From NCBI GenBank assembly GCA_051453625.1, contig JBOZIK010000001.1, positions 258,782,969 through 258,846,968 of the forward strand: a stretch of DNA of 64,000 bases, in the 5' to 3' direction. Below are positions 23,151-34,699 of the stretch, in pieces. The stretch's first letter is position 1. Every line of letters starts with the position of its first letter. The position numbers and the translations under genes are program-made. Under the pieces are notes generated by a model. The model was not told where the DNA came from, did not search any database, and saw only the letters and a program-made list of their open reading frames with translations. Source of the stretch: Welwitschia mirabilis. Taxonomy: Eukaryota > Gnetophyta > Gnetopsida > Welwitschiales.

Positions 23151-23869
23151 AGACAAAATCCAATAGATGAACCAATTACAATCATAAAAGAATCGGTATT
23201 AAGAAGTCTTAAAAATAAGGAAAAGAACATAAATAAAGGTAAGTATAACAAGTTGAGGAAGCATATTGAATTAAAAAAATATTACAATAAGAAAAAATAA
23301 GAGGCACAATATGCACAACAAAGAAAAGGCTAGTCTACTATGCACCATAAATGTAAAAACATCTTTAATGAAAAAAATAATTATGCAAATGAATAAGGAA
23401 TTGTATTAATTATTAAAATATTAGGCATGAAAATTATTTGTTCTTAATTTCTATAATAGAGAACTTCATTTAAAGTGAACATATAGTAAGGAAACATATG
23501 CTAGTGGAAACTTTAAGGAATCCTAAAAATAGAATTTTTGTTAGAGAATTTGTACATAGAGAAGAAGTTAATTGTGGTGAATCATTCATACTAGTAGGTT
23601 GAACAAAGGCCATTCAGATATTTTTAAAAACTGCTACATAAGATAGATGGATAGTATAACAAATGGACATGTATTTAACATTTTAACATGATTATCTTTA
23701 GGAAGAACTTTATCTTTAGTTCTTAGTAGGCTTTTTTATACACATGTACACACAAAAAGAAAAAAAATTAGACTTAAAAAAGGGATCTACATGAATTAAT
23801 GTAGGCTTATATATGGTATGAAGGAATAGATAAATATATACATAAAACGGATTTAAGAGATATCACTCT
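23151..23869 (+). other. copia1 integrase-RT linker, degraded
   Basis: Broken frames in the position of the integrase C-terminus and the start of RT. No block could be assigned with confidence. Confidence 0.5.
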
Positions 23870-24330
23870 AGCAATATAATTTATACATTTGAAAGGAGAT
23901 CAAAAAAATTATTTATATTTTTTATGTTTATGATATTATTTTCTATGGAAATTTTCTCATATTAATTTCAATTCAAGTTTTCAAAGAAGTATGAACTTAA
24001 AACAACTACTATGGGACTTTTGAATTACTTCTTGAATCTTTAAATTCATAAACATGATTTACCCGCTAGGATTTTACTAAAAAACTATGCTTTGTGTTTG
24101 TTAGAATTCGTTGGACTTTAAAACTCTAATCCTTATTCATCCTCCATGCTGGTTGGAAAAAATCATAGTATGAACGAAGATAGTTCATTGGCTTATGTAA
24201 TAAGATATAGGTTTTCCATTGGATTCTTATTATATCTTACATTTACTAGGCCTAATACCTAACATGCAATGGTATTACTATGACATTCATGTAATACCTA
24301 CTGAAAGGAATTAAAAATTAGTAAAAGAAT
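23870..24330 (+). pseudogene. copia1 reverse transcriptase (broken)
   Basis: The catalytic box at 23923-23934 reads YVYD in frame with DIIFYGN, the remnant of YVDDIIFYGN. It is followed by ...KKYELKT.MGLLNYFLNL, which matches the F.M.DLG.L.YFLG.EV block. Around 24220-24330 the Y.T.TRP.I block and the (L/M)..YL(K) region follow in degraded form. Confidence 0.8.
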
Positions 24331-24559
24331 ATTGATTCATGTTATAAAGAACATAAACTTCTTATTGATGTATGGCCACTAGAAAATTTTAAGTCTTAAG
24401 ACTTCATACTATAGAGGGTGGCTAAACATGTTAAAAAGCATAAGTTGGAGTTTGATTCCTTTTAGAAAAAGCTAAATTCATGAGAGTGCTAAGAAATAAA
24501 GTGTTATTATTCAATATATAGTAAAGGAAAATAATGTCTCTATCACTGGAAAAGCTTAA

Positions 24560-24830
24560 TAAATTTTATGATTTAAGAAGTTATTTACAGTCCTCCAATT
24601 TCATGTTGAATAAGAAATTCATTTTCTATGTGATAATTGTAGTGTATTTACTATTGGTTACAATCTAGTACTTTACTAGTGAATCAAAAAAATTGATCTT
24701 TGTTATTATTTTATTTAGAAATCTATTTTACTTAGATATATCTAATTAAGTAACATTTTCACTCATGATTACTTGTATGATATCCTTACAAAAGCATTCT
24801 CTACTCTACTCCTACTAAAAACACTCACGA
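24560..24830 (+). pseudogene. copia1 RNase H C-terminal part (broken)
   Basis: A frame near 24637-24810 reads CDNCSVFTIGYNLVLY, then IKKIDLCYYFI, then DILTKAFSTLL. This is the copia RNase H tail (CDNQ.A..IA.NPV.H.RTKHI.ID.HF...DI.TKAL). It ends just before the PPT and 3' LTR. Confidence 0.8.
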
Positions 24831-24883
24831 ATATCCACATAATTTATCTTAAATCATAATGTTTAATATAATTATTCAACTAT

Positions 24884-25217
24884 CTTAAGGGTGTTAATGA
24901 CAAAATAAAATAGTTAAATAGCCTATCATTAATGTTTGATCAATTTATCATAATGTATCTTAATTTTAATTCACAACTATTCACCCACCATAGATGGACT
25001 TTAATAGTTTTGTATTCCTTATTTTCAATACTAAGTTATGTATGCCTACTTAAAAATATTTAACCAAAGATTGGAATATTGTATCACTATACATTAGAAA
25101 CTACTTTAATGTTTATTAACATCCTTCACAAATAAAATATTACTATTATTTGATTCTATGTGAGTTGCATCCTTATTTCCTTTCTTTCTAGTTGCTCTTC
25201 TATAGGCTCTACTAAAC
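24884..25217 (+). mobile_element. copia1 PPT and 3' LTR
   Basis: The purine-rich CTTAAGGG (24884-24891) precedes TGTTAATGACAAAATA (24892), the LTR start. The LTR aligns with the two 5' LTR pieces and ends near ...CTACTAAAC. A target duplication matching the left flank (11334-11338) could not be identified. Confidence 0.7.
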
Positions 25218-26339
25218 TTGATGGACTTTTATTTGAAAAGTTTTAATATGGATGCTTCTAGGATCTAGCATCACATAGATTAAAAATATATAATAAAACT
25301 TTAATAAGAAGTAGTTAGATTATTAAATTTAATTATAAATAAATATTTCTACATTAAAAGAAAATAAAATAATATATTATTCTTATAGATAATAAATAAA
25401 TTGAAATGATAATGAATAAACACATTTAGATATGTAATCAATATGTAACTATAGCTCAAACATAGTGAAAGGAAAACTAAATAATTTATTTAAAATTAAA
25501 ATTTTTAATCATTAGCAAGAAGAAGAAAAAACATTCACTCCTAAATATGTAGGTTAACACATACATGATTGAGAATAGTTCCTCTTCCTTTATTTCTTTT
25601 TAGATTTTTTGGCAAATTAAAGGTACTACAAATTATATGAAAAGTCTTAAAAATTTAAAATAAAGGAAATGTTTCTTTTCAAGTATGTTTACTTTCATAA
25701 CAATTAAAAAATGTAACTAGTGAAATATATATGAATTTACTAGTTTGTTATAACATTTATTTTAAGGTCCTTTATATTAAATTACATACTGAAATTCAAT
25801 GATAAAAACTAACTCATAAGAGTTAAAAATTCATGTTTGATAAGAAAGCTTTAGTTTAATTCAAAGACTAGTCTCATTTTAAAAAAGAAAAGGAAACCTT
25901 TCAAGGAGAGTAGTAGCAAATGATGATGAAACAAATAAAAAGTCAATATTTAAACATACAAAGAAGGATAAAGCAACTAGTTCTTTTCCATTTTTTTTAT
26001 TATTAGAATTCTCCATAGAAGGGCCTTATCATTTTGTATAAACATTTTTTTCTATATCCATTAACATTTTTATATATCTTATCTTTACAGCTAACATTAA
26101 AAAAAAAATGCTAGATTAATTATAGTTTTCTAAATTTCTTATTTATTCTTAACATTTTATTCCTTTTTTTAGGCATCACATTTCTTTTTATTTTTAATAT
26201 CTGATCATTAAAAAATTAAATGAACCTCTTTATAGACATAATAGTAGAAATTTAAAAAATTAAAGTAAACTACTAACTAAATAAAAATAGAATTTGCAGC
26301 CTTTAATAGAATAAATGACTTTTTTCTAAAATTGATTTT
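25218..26339. other. unassigned AT-rich stretch
   Basis: No coding signal or clear repeat boundary was seen. It has long A and T runs near 26100 and 26165. It sits between copia1 and the module E sequence that leads into LTR1. An older copy of module C/D sequence could be present but is not recognisable by eye. Confidence 0.4.
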
Positions 26340-26954
26340 GATAAGAAATATTTTTAATGTAAATTTGGAAGAAATCCTAGTTTCTTCAAGTAAAATATCT
26401 TTAAAAAGATTAATATTTTAATTCTTAGATTTTTAAAAATTAATAAAAGTTTAGTAATTCAAGCATGAATAAATCTAGATCATATGCCATATTAGTAATG
26501 TTTAGCTTAAAATTTTATAAATATGTAATTAGTAATGTATGCTTATGATGAAGTTACAAGTGATAAATTCTTGGTCAATAAGATCTATATTTGTGATGTA
26601 AACACAAAAAAAAAAGTATTTTGAATAATGTGAAACATGCTTAGTAATTAGTTTAGGGTTAAAAATGTTAACTAAATTTACACTAGGAAAGGAAATTTTA
26701 AAAGTAATCCAAAATAAAGAAAAATATATCCTAATACATAGTCAAAAACATATTACTTAAAAATTTTACCAAGATTGGAAAAACCACTTGTATTACATAC
26801 TGTTCTACCTCTATAATTAGCCTTGATAGTTTGTTTGGAGTCATTACCAATAATCATAACTTGTGCATGAGGAACTAGAAAAATAACAATTGATATGATG
26901 TAATAAAATCCTTAGAAAATAAGATTAAAATGACTTTGTATCAATTAGACATCA
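26340..26954. mobile_element. module E: sequence upstream of LTR1, shared with 44310-44945
   Basis: Aligns over about 600 bp with 44310-44945, for example ATTTTATAAATATGTAATTA and GTAATGCATGCTTATG. On the minus strand both copies encode similar short peptides (VMIIGNDSKQTIKANYRG here; VVIIGNDSK with KANYRDKVVCDTSGF in the other copy). The last 60-70 bp resemble the end of the gypsy B interior just before LTR4, so this is the 3' end of an internal region belonging to the LTR1-LTR4 family. Confidence 0.65.
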
Positions 26955-26999
26955 TGTAAAAAATAAAAATAGTTAGGTGTAATTACCATGCTAGAAATA

Positions 27000-27240
27000 G
27001 GTTATAATATGATTTGATTAGAAGGAAGTTGTAGTACATTTAGGAGTAGCTTATAGTGTATTTTATTTAAAAGGGATTTATAATGTATTTACGAGGGTGT
27101 TATAGTGTTTTTCATTTAGAATGGTGTTATAATTTATTTAGAAAAGATTTACAATATGATTTATTTAAAAGGAAGTTATAATCTATTTAGGAGAGAGTTA
27201 AAATATGCTTTATTTATAAAGGAGTCATGGTTCATTTAAG
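27000..27240. repeat. 49-bp dimeric subrepeats in LTR1
   Basis: Alternating half-units of about 27 bp (GTTATAATATGATTTGATTA type) and 22 bp (GTTATAATCTATTTAGGAGA type), giving about four and a half 49-bp units. The same arrays occur in LTR2 (31195-31401), LTR3 (44995-45191) and LTR4 (56220-56425). Confidence 0.75.
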
Positions 27241-27321
27241 AAATAATTGGAAACATGATAGTTTTAATAAGAATGTAAAAAAGTTAAAATTAGAGGATTT
27301 CTTCATGGCTAATATCCCTCA

Positions 27322-27335
27322 TGAAGACTTATAAA
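27322..27335 (+). promoter_or_regulatory. possible LTR1 TATA box
   Basis: TTATAAATAGAGTA in LTR1 has the form of a plant TATA box, at a place in the LTR where U3 transcription would start. The reading rests on sequence form only. Confidence 0.35.
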
Positions 27336-27602
27336 TAGAGTACTATAATAAGCTTAAGAAAATTGAAGTGAAAGAGTTTAGAGTTAAGCTTTGGAAACCA
27401 TTATTAAAGGAAACTTGTGAAATCTCTATTAAATATGATTTAAAATTATAATATTATATTTTTATATCATTAATTTAAAATAATTCTCTAATTACATCTA
27501 ATACTCTTTTCCTATGCATTTATTATTTCTTTTCTATTCTTAATTGAAGGGACCATTTCAAAAGTAATCGTAAGGTTTTGATTACATTAAATCTATATTA
27601 GT

Positions 27603-27614
27603 TGGTGTTAAAGC
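27603..27614 (+). other. gypsy A primer binding site
   Basis: TGGTGTTAAAGC, close to the iMet-type TGGTATCAGAGC (differences are transitions). The gypsy B counterpart at 52636 reads TGGATGTTAAAA. Confidence 0.5.
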
Positions 27615-28830
27615 AAGTGTTGAATTTGTGTAGAGATGGTTGTTATTTTTGGTTTTAGATAGATGCCACCAAAAAAAGTTAATAGCTATTCACATTTAAA
27701 AGTATCTTATAATAGAAGAATTAGTAATGGAAGATATGTAGAGGATGATGAAGGCATTGATGACAAATTTGCTTGTTAACTACATGCCTATACATATAAA
27801 GCCACGTTTAGAAGTGGGTGAGGGGAAAGAATAAGGATAACCTTAGATGGAGGATCCACTAAAGGAGAATGTTATGAATAAAGATTTAGATCTAAAGGAA
27901 GAGAAGAATATCATTTTTAAAGGAATTAATAAAGATTAAATATAAGAAATCAATAAGCATCAAATTAGTTAAATAAATATTGAGAATAAAAAAGGCTTCA
28001 TAACTAAATCTAAGAAATGGAGAAGTACTTAAAAAGGAAGGATATATCAAAAGAAAAGAATTTAAATATTTCTTTAACTTAAGTTTGATATGTTATAGCA
28101 AGTTAGTTAAAGCATGTTTATAAGGGTCATTAGAATTAAGGACTTTCAACCTCTTAGAACTAAATAAATGAGTGTTTCTATGAAATTTTTATGCCACTTT
28201 CACATAAAGTATAGATAATAAAGAAGATGTAGATAATTTGGCAAGGTGAAAAGTCTAAAACAAATTACAAAAAGAAGTTTCTCACACTTATCATCTAAGA
28301 AAGATATTTTATTTTTAGTATAGAAGTAATAACGAGATAAATCATTCAATTAAGATTTATTATTTAATAGGGGATTGTTATTGTTACTTCTAAAATTATG
28401 GAGAAAGCATAGGTCCTATAAGAGCAAGCAATGCTATAATGAAGGAATGGTACCAATAGAAAATGATTTAGAAAAAAATATTTACAAATAAGAATTTATT
28501 AAGAAGAAAAGAAGATAAAATAGGAATTACAAAATAAAGGTAAAGAAGACATTAAATATAGATAAGGAACCATAGAGGAAGAGTAAAAATTAGTAATTTA
28601 TTAAAAGTCTACTATAGATGTGATAATTTAGAATCTATGTCTCATGGATGTTCATTAAGTAAGGATCGTATGAATACTACTACTATCTTTGAGTATGTTG
28701 GAACAAGTAGATAATCTAAGAAGATGTTATTAGAAAATACTACTAGTGAGAAATAAAAACACATGATTATTAAAAATTCACTTATGCAAGATGTAAAAAT
28801 TTTTAAAGAATCGATACAGTGAGATAAATT
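27612..28830 (+). pseudogene. gypsy A gag (broken)
   Basis: An ATG at about 27663 starts MPPKKVNSYSHLKVSYNRR and then runs 38 codons to a stop. The homologous frame in gypsy B also starts MPPKK. Downstream, scattered frames match B closely at the DNA level. In B the better-preserved frame reads YREEFCELTIQARYFNF, like the W.EF...F...YFP gag block. No zinc knuckle is readable. Confidence 0.65.
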
Positions 28831-29870
28831 CTTTAAACTAGATTTAAGTGCAAGAATAGGATATAAGATTTTATATTTAGTAATGAAAGCATTAATAACT
28901 TAATTTATAGTGAGATGATGAAAATGATAAACTTAGAGATCAAAATGCGTTTAACACCATATTGAATCTATTCATGGCAAATAGGATGTCATGTTATAGT
29001 TATAGAATAGTATTTATTTAATTACAAATTTGATATCTTTTATGTCCAAGTTCATTATGATGTTATTCTTATGAATTCTTATCATCTATTATTGGGTATA
29101 CCAATGCAAGATGATACTAAGTGCATGCATAATACAAATACAATTACTTATATTATAATTAACATTTATAAAAAGATATTTAAGCTTTTACCAAGTTTAG
29201 ATGATGTTATAGAATCTAATATAGTTGTATGATTCTTAGAAATAAAAGCGGTGATAAGGAAAATAATAAATAAGGCCATGATATGGTAGTTGAAATAATA
29301 TTTAAAGGAGTGCCTAGTAAAGGTAAAAGATGTGTTAAAATATTTTATAAATATATTTTTAATGATTTACCTTTTGATTTACCACATGTTAGGAGAATAG
29401 ACCATCAAATAGATCTAGTTCTTAATGATATCATACAAAAGGAAATGATAGGAAGAAAAAGAGATAAATAAATAGGTATAAAAGTTGCTATAGAAAACTT
29501 AATCAAAGAAAATTAATCGACATTATTTCTTATAGTAGTAATAATGTTTAAAATGATAGTAAGAAGTTATGCATATGTATTAATTCAAGAGTCATCAATA
29601 AGATAATCATAAGGTATTGATTTATTATTACTTACATGGATGATATTTTGTATTATTTTATATTTGCATCTATTTTAAGTAGGATAAATTTAAAAAATGA
29701 ATACCATTGGATATGTATCTAAGAGGAATATTAAGGAAAGAAAAATTTTAAAATCCAAATAAATTATATGGATGATTAGTGATGTCATTTGTATTAATTA
29801 ATAATTTAAGAACATTGATAAGGTTATGCATTTAGATGATCAATGAGAGGGAACATATTATCGAAATAAA
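28831..29870 (+). pseudogene. gypsy A protease and partial reverse transcriptase (broken, catalytic motif missing)
   Basis: Around 29060-29200 the frame YHLLLGIPMQDDTKCMHN matches CHLLLGRPWQ.DR...HDG, the protease C-terminal block of gypsy elements. The 62-codon frame 29283-29471 contains DLPFDLPHVRRIDHQIDLVL, the F.DVFP..LP.GLPP.R.IEH.IDL motif at the start of RT. Then come the YRFPIPRLDDML region (about 29610) and VMSFVLINN (about 29780), the MPFGLSNAPSTF block. The sequence then jumps within about 80 bases to integrase. The YxDD box, the RT connection and RNase H are absent. Gypsy B has the same join. Confidence 0.75.
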
Positions 29871-30300
29871 ATTACAATGACATGGCTAGACATCATGAAT
29901 TGGATAAAACATACGAATTATGAAAGAGGCCATGACATTAATGAAACATGTATAGAAATGTATAATAGATGTTGCAAATCTACTCTATATATTAAAGAGA
30001 AAGAAGAGGATCAACAAATATAGGATTTTACATGCCATTACCAATCCCATAAAAATCATAGTAGGAATTGAGTATGGATTTCATATTAATATTACATCAT
30101 TCCAAGAGGTCTCATGATTCCATCATGATAGTTAAGGATATATTCAATAAGATATCACACTTTTTCCCTTCTACCAAAATGAATGGAACATCACAAATTA
30201 AGATCCTATTCTTTAAAGAGATTATGTGTTTTCACGGGTTATCAATTTTTTTTTTTTTGGAGGCATTTGCGGTATATTATGGATACTGAGTTGCAATATT
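29871..30300 (+). pseudogene. gypsy A integrase (broken)
   Basis: The 73-codon frame 30068-30289 reads MSMDFILILHHSKRSHDSIM, IVKDIFNKISHFFPSTK and LFFKEIMCFHGLS. It matches the gypsy integrase core SMDF..GLPRT.RG.DSI.VVVDRFSKM.HF.PC and LFF.EI.RLHG. The second catalytic Asp (SDRD.KF) has been lost downstream. The preceding 200 bases hold a degraded HHCC region (ETCIEMYNRCC). Confidence 0.85.
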
Positions 30301-31164
30301 ATTCATCATATTATATAAAAACATATGAATAGATAAAATTAATGAATCATAGCCTTATGAGCTTATTAACATGCCTTTATGAGAATACATCAAACAGATA
30401 AAAAGATTACTTACCAAATGGGGAATTGTTCTACAATAATTTAGTAAATAAGAATTTAGGAAAATTTCTATTTAAGTTTATATATAGATATCATCAAGGA
30501 TGATAGATATCTTGCATAATATGTTGGAATAATAATGGAAAAGAACTATGATAAGAATATTATAGAGATCCAAGGGTACATGTGACAATTTTAGAAGCAT
30601 CAAACTCTTAGTAAGAAAACATAATAGATAAGCACATAAGTTATTAGGAGTTTGAAAAGAAATATACAATGAATACATATATGTGAAAGGAAATATTTTT
30701 TCATAAGAACCTATGATAAGCTCTATTTCTAAAACATTAGTTAATGAAAATTTATGAAGAATATTTCTCTAAATTCTTACTAGATATTTTACAAAATGTG
30801 GATATATTACATACATTTAATGTCTCTATATTAGTAAAGTATTATAAAACCTTAGAAAGAATGAAGGTCAAATTACAAAGTTATAAAAATTAAACAAAGG
30901 GAAAAAAAAAGTTGGAGAAGAGTTTAATAATTCTTGGTACTTATAAAAAGATGTGAAATGTAATGTATAAGAAGTACCTAGTCTAGTTACTAAGAGATCT
31001 TCTAGAGGATGAAATTTGAATATCATAGAAAACTACTTGAGAATAGGTTATAGTAGTCTAATAGAGGAGAAAAATCTTTCCTTTAATAATTCACTTTCAT
31101 GTATAGTATGATGATATAAGGGCATTTTTAAAAAGTAAAATCAAAATTATTTAGACTAGTTAGG
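30301..31164 (+). pseudogene. gypsy A integrase C-terminus and polyprotein tail (broken)
   Basis: Degraded sequence that aligns with 55300-56166 in gypsy B. A segment near 30790-30850 gives a TFNVSILVKYYK-like remnant of the YNVSDL..Y block. The extreme 3' end (about 31095-31140) reads DDIRAFLKS and the B copy reads DDIRASLKS, the acidic end of many gypsy polyproteins. Confidence 0.55.
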
Positions 31165-31401
31165 ATAATAATCAATTATAGAATTCATGTTCAAATTGAT
31201 TTATAGTATGATTTATTTAAAAGAGAGTTGTAATACATTTAGGAAGGAGTTGTAGTATGATATTTTAAACGATAGTTATAATTTCTTTATAAGGTATTTA
31301 CAATATGAATTATTTATAAGGGAGTTATAATATTTTTCTAAGAAAGATACCATATGATTTATTTAGAAATGAGTTATAATGCATTTAGGAATGAGTTATA
31401 A
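31165..31401 (+). mobile_element. LTR2, left part (3' LTR of gypsy A)
   Basis: Contains the 49-bp type subrepeats and stops at GGAATGAGTTATAA. The continuation (TATAAATATGCTATT) is found at 42348. The two parts join to match LTR4 at 56415-56440, so everything between 31402 and 42347 is inserted. Confidence 0.7.
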
Positions 31402-32686
31402 TGTAATACCCTAAATGTTAACACAAAATTTCTTTTATGATTGTCATTAATACTTTACATTTATCTATGTGATGGATTTAAGCTTAGATTAATTAAAGTA
31501 ATTTATTTTAAATATATAATTAATTTATACCCTTGTTTTGTGACCCTTTAGATGGATTTTGATGATTTATTTTCGATTATTATGGTGGGCATGCACGACT
31601 TCATAAAATTCTGTAGTGATGTAATGCTTCAATAATTGTTTTTAAGTACTAAACATCATTAGTTATTATGGATTTCATAACTCCCTTATAAGGTCTTTTT
31701 GTTTTTGATGTTAATAGGAAATACATCCTAGTAATTAATTAATTATTTATATTTTATCCTTATACTAATCTCTAAGCCTCATGTTTAGCTTTTAGAATTT
31801 TTTTTGTTTCCCTTCAATATATGTTAGAATACTTTAAAAAAATAAATAAATAGAAAATACATAAACATGTATATGAATGTTATATATGTTATATGATTAT
31901 GCAAGGAGTTTTAGATAAGGGTATTAGTAAAAGATACAAGTAACCAATATTTTTTAGAATCAATCAATGCTCATTAATAAAATAGAAGAGTTGTCTTATC
32001 TTCTAAACCAAAAGGAGTACCAAAACTCACTACTATGCAATTGATTAGAAGACACTAGTGCTTTAGTAGGAGAGGGAGTGAAACCAAAAAATAGGAAGTG
32101 CAAAAATATCATAAAGAGTTTCTTGGATAGGATTTAGAGGAAGAGAAAGAAAGGAGGATCTTCCTTAATGGAAGTAAATGGCCTATTAGAGAATTATATC
32201 TCTTCTTATTAGAAAGATACTAATCAATAGGGGAATTCATTTATCTATAGCCCCAAAAATTCATTTAGAAAATATCTGCACATTGCTTTTCCATTGAATA
32301 ACATGGAGTTAATGCTAGTAAAATCTTCAATAGGTCTTTTCCTAGGCCTATAGTAAGTGATAGGGTGAAAATAAGTTGGAGGAAAAGAAGTCACTAGCTT
32401 GAAAAGAAGGGCATGCTATGGCAAAGAGGTGGTACAAGAGCAGCTAAAATGGAGGCTATCAACAAGAAAACAATATTCAGATGCTTTTAGTGGATGTAAA
32501 ATAAAGTGCTTTTGCTATTTGAAAAATAAGGAGATAGTACTCAGCATTTGGTTTTTTATAGGAGTTGGAGAAAGGAAAAGGCCATTTATAAAGGAAGGGA
32601 GAGTGATTAAAATGAAAGGAAAAAATCAAAATAGGATCAAACAATTAAAGACTAGAAAAGAAGAATTAATATGAGGAAAAAGCCTA
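31402..32686 (+). other. start of an inserted LTR-type element, unassigned
   Basis: Begins TGTAATACCCTAAATG, the typical start of many plant gypsy LTRs, directly after TATAA (31397-31401). The right end of the same insertion mass (…GTTGTGACA, 42347) is followed by TATAA. No coding motif was recognised. A 91-codon plus-strand frame (32399-32674) has no known features. Copia2 interrupts this segment at about 32687. Confidence 0.45.
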
Positions 32687-33128
32687 TTTTAGGAAATTTG
32701 CCTTCTATTTGATTAAAAATAATAATAACAATGAAATTAAAAAGAATGAAGACAAATGAATTTACATGATTTTGCCTATGAAGCCTATGTCCACAGGTAA
32801 GAGAAGAGCAATTAATATTATTGTGTGAAGAGAGTACAAACTAAGGGCCTCCCAATAGCAGAACCATAGCTCTCAGAGAACAAACTAGGCATACCAATAT
32901 TATATTCAATATAATGTATACAAAGCAAAAATAACAAAATGGTCAATGTTGCTTAATATTCAAGATAACGTATACAAGGCCATAATGATGAAACAACCGA
33001 TGTTTCTTATTATCCATGACCAATGTTTCTTAATACCAGTGGAGATTTGTGAAGGGTTTCAAGTCCTCCACTAATTCCACTAAGCCTCTACTAATAAAAC
33101 ATACTAAGAATTTGAGGCAACATTAACA
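32687..33128 (-). mobile_element. copia2 3' LTR and adjacent PPT
   Basis: On the minus strand it begins TGTTAATGTTGCCTCAAATT, preceded by AAGGTGGAGATT (33140-33129), a standard copia polypurine tract. It aligns with the two pieces of the 5' LTR. The outer end is placed at about 32687 by alignment and may be off by a few bases. Confidence 0.8.
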
Positions 33129-33259
33129 AATCTCCACCTTGACTTGAATCTTCCAGAAACCTACTTCATATATCTTCAAAAAACCCCTATGAGAACTTAT
33201 CTTCAAAAATCTATAAAACCAATAAAGTCCACATAGTATGTGAACTTAATCATAGGTAA

Positions 33260-33830
33260 AGGCTTGATTAACATATCAACTAAATTATTAGTAGTATTAA
33301 TCTTCTTCATCAAAATATAACCTTAAATAACAACATCACAATGAAGTGATCATGCACACTAATGTGCTTTATCCTTTTATGAAACATTTTATCTTTAATC
33401 AAATATCATGCACTTTACTTGTCACAATGTATCAAAGTTGTCTTTTCCTTTGAATTGAGTTGTAACAATAAATTTGTTAACCTTACAACCTTCTTAATTA
33501 TCATAGTTAATGACATGTATTCTAATTCAATTATTAATAAAGTAGTTATAGATTGCAATGCATCTTTCTAGCTAATAACTATTCCTCCAAATGAAAACAC
33601 ATATCCTATAAGAGACCGTCTACAATCAAGATCTCTAACAAAATTAGAATTATAAAACCTAACAAGGTTGTTGGTCATTCTTCTAAATTTTGAGCACAAA
33701 TCAGAAGTCTCATGAAGTATCTAAGGATTCACTTCACTACTTCCTAATGAAGTTTTCTAGAAAATGACATATACCTATTTACAATACTAACAATTTGTGA
33801 ATTATCAGGATGTGTTTAACCCTTACATAC
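33260..33830 (-). pseudogene. copia2 RNase H (broken)
   Basis: Minus-strand frames give CRRSLIGYVFSFGG.VIS, TTLLIIELEYMSLT and HCDK.SACYLIKD..FHKR, then IKHISVHDHFI. These match DTRRST.GY.F.L.G.AISW, VALSTTEAEYMA.T and DN.SAI.LAKN..FH.RTKHI...HF of copia RNase H, in order. Stops are frequent. Confidence 0.85.
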
Positions 33831-33849
33831 ATGATGCTATCAACTACAC

Positions 33850-34560
33850 TATAGTAGGGTATACTAGTTATATGTTACTCCTCCTCAACTATTTGTGGTG
33901 ATAAAGTAGTAGAAAGCTTAAAGTTAACTACAAGTGTAGTAAAAACTATCTTTGCATCTTTCACGCCAAAAAACTCAAGGACATTTTCAATATACCTCTT
34001 TAACTAAGATACAACTTCCATGTAGATCTGTTCTTAGCAATTTTCATGCCAAGAATCTTCTTAGCTTTACTAATATCTTTCATCTTGAACTCATTACTCA
34101 ATAAAGATTTTAGCTTATCAATTTTAAACTTGTCTTTGCAAGAGATCAACATGTTATCAATGTACAGTAATAAGTAGATTAAGTAGTCATCTAGTAACTT
34201 CTTAAAGTTAACGCAGCTATCATGTGCACTTCTAGCATATCCATGAGAGATTATAAAAGATTCAAAACACTTATACCATTATCTAAATGACTGATTCAGC
34301 TGATACAATGATTATTTAATAAGAAAACATGGTCCTTATTTCCTTCAACCTAAAATCCCCTTAGCTGATGCATATATATTTTCTCCTTTAGTTTTCCATG
34401 TAGAAACGTAGTCTTTACATCTAACTCCTCCAACTCCATATCATCTCTAGAAACTACATCTAATAAGATATGAATGAAATAGTGATTTATAATAGATGAT
34501 AAAACATCATGAAGATCAAAACCTACCACTTGACTGAATCCTTACGTAACTAATATCAGC
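33850..34560 (-). pseudogene. copia2 reverse transcriptase (broken)
   Basis: The catalytic box at 34164-34153 reads YIDN in the context LLLYIDNMLISCKDK, the remnant of LLLYVDDMLIA.K. It is followed by FKMKDISKAKKILGMKI, matching F.MKDLG.AKKILGMEI. Upstream, WYKCFESFIISHGYARS corresponds to W..RF..F....GF.RS. One catalytic Asp is changed to Asn. Confidence 0.88.
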
Positions 34561-34699
34561 TAGAAATGAGCATCTTTAACTTTTGGTGTGCCTCCTTTCT
34601 TTTTAAAAACCCATTTGCTACCAATAATCTTCTTTTCTTTAGGTGCCTTTACAAGCTTTCACATCCCATTCTTAGGAAGGAATTCTATCTCTTACTTCT

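Larger units (their letters stand above)
11339..25217 (+). mobile_element. copia1: degraded Ty1/copia retrotransposon, plus strand, split by gypsy2
   Basis: After removal of the gypsy2 insertion (11376-20263 plus one CTAAG copy), the element reads: 5' LTR (11339-11375 and 20269-20583), PBS (20586), gag, protease, integrase, RT, RNase H, 3' LTR (24892-25217). This is the copia order, with integrase before RT. The two LTRs are about 350 and 326 bp and align along their length with heavy divergence. All coding domains are broken by stops. It is older than gypsy2, which interrupts it. Confidence 0.85.
26955..27600 (+). mobile_element. LTR1 of the A/B gypsy family
   Basis: Starts TGTAAAAAATAAAAAT and ends ...CTATATTA (elsewhere CTACATCA), followed by a PBS-like TGGTGTTAAAGC. 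Related copies are LTR2 (31165-31401 and 42348-42697), LTR3 (44946-45191 and about 52219-52634) and LTR4 (56167-56769). It holds the 49-bp subrepeat array and the TATAAATAG-like promoter box near 27330. Confidence 0.75.
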
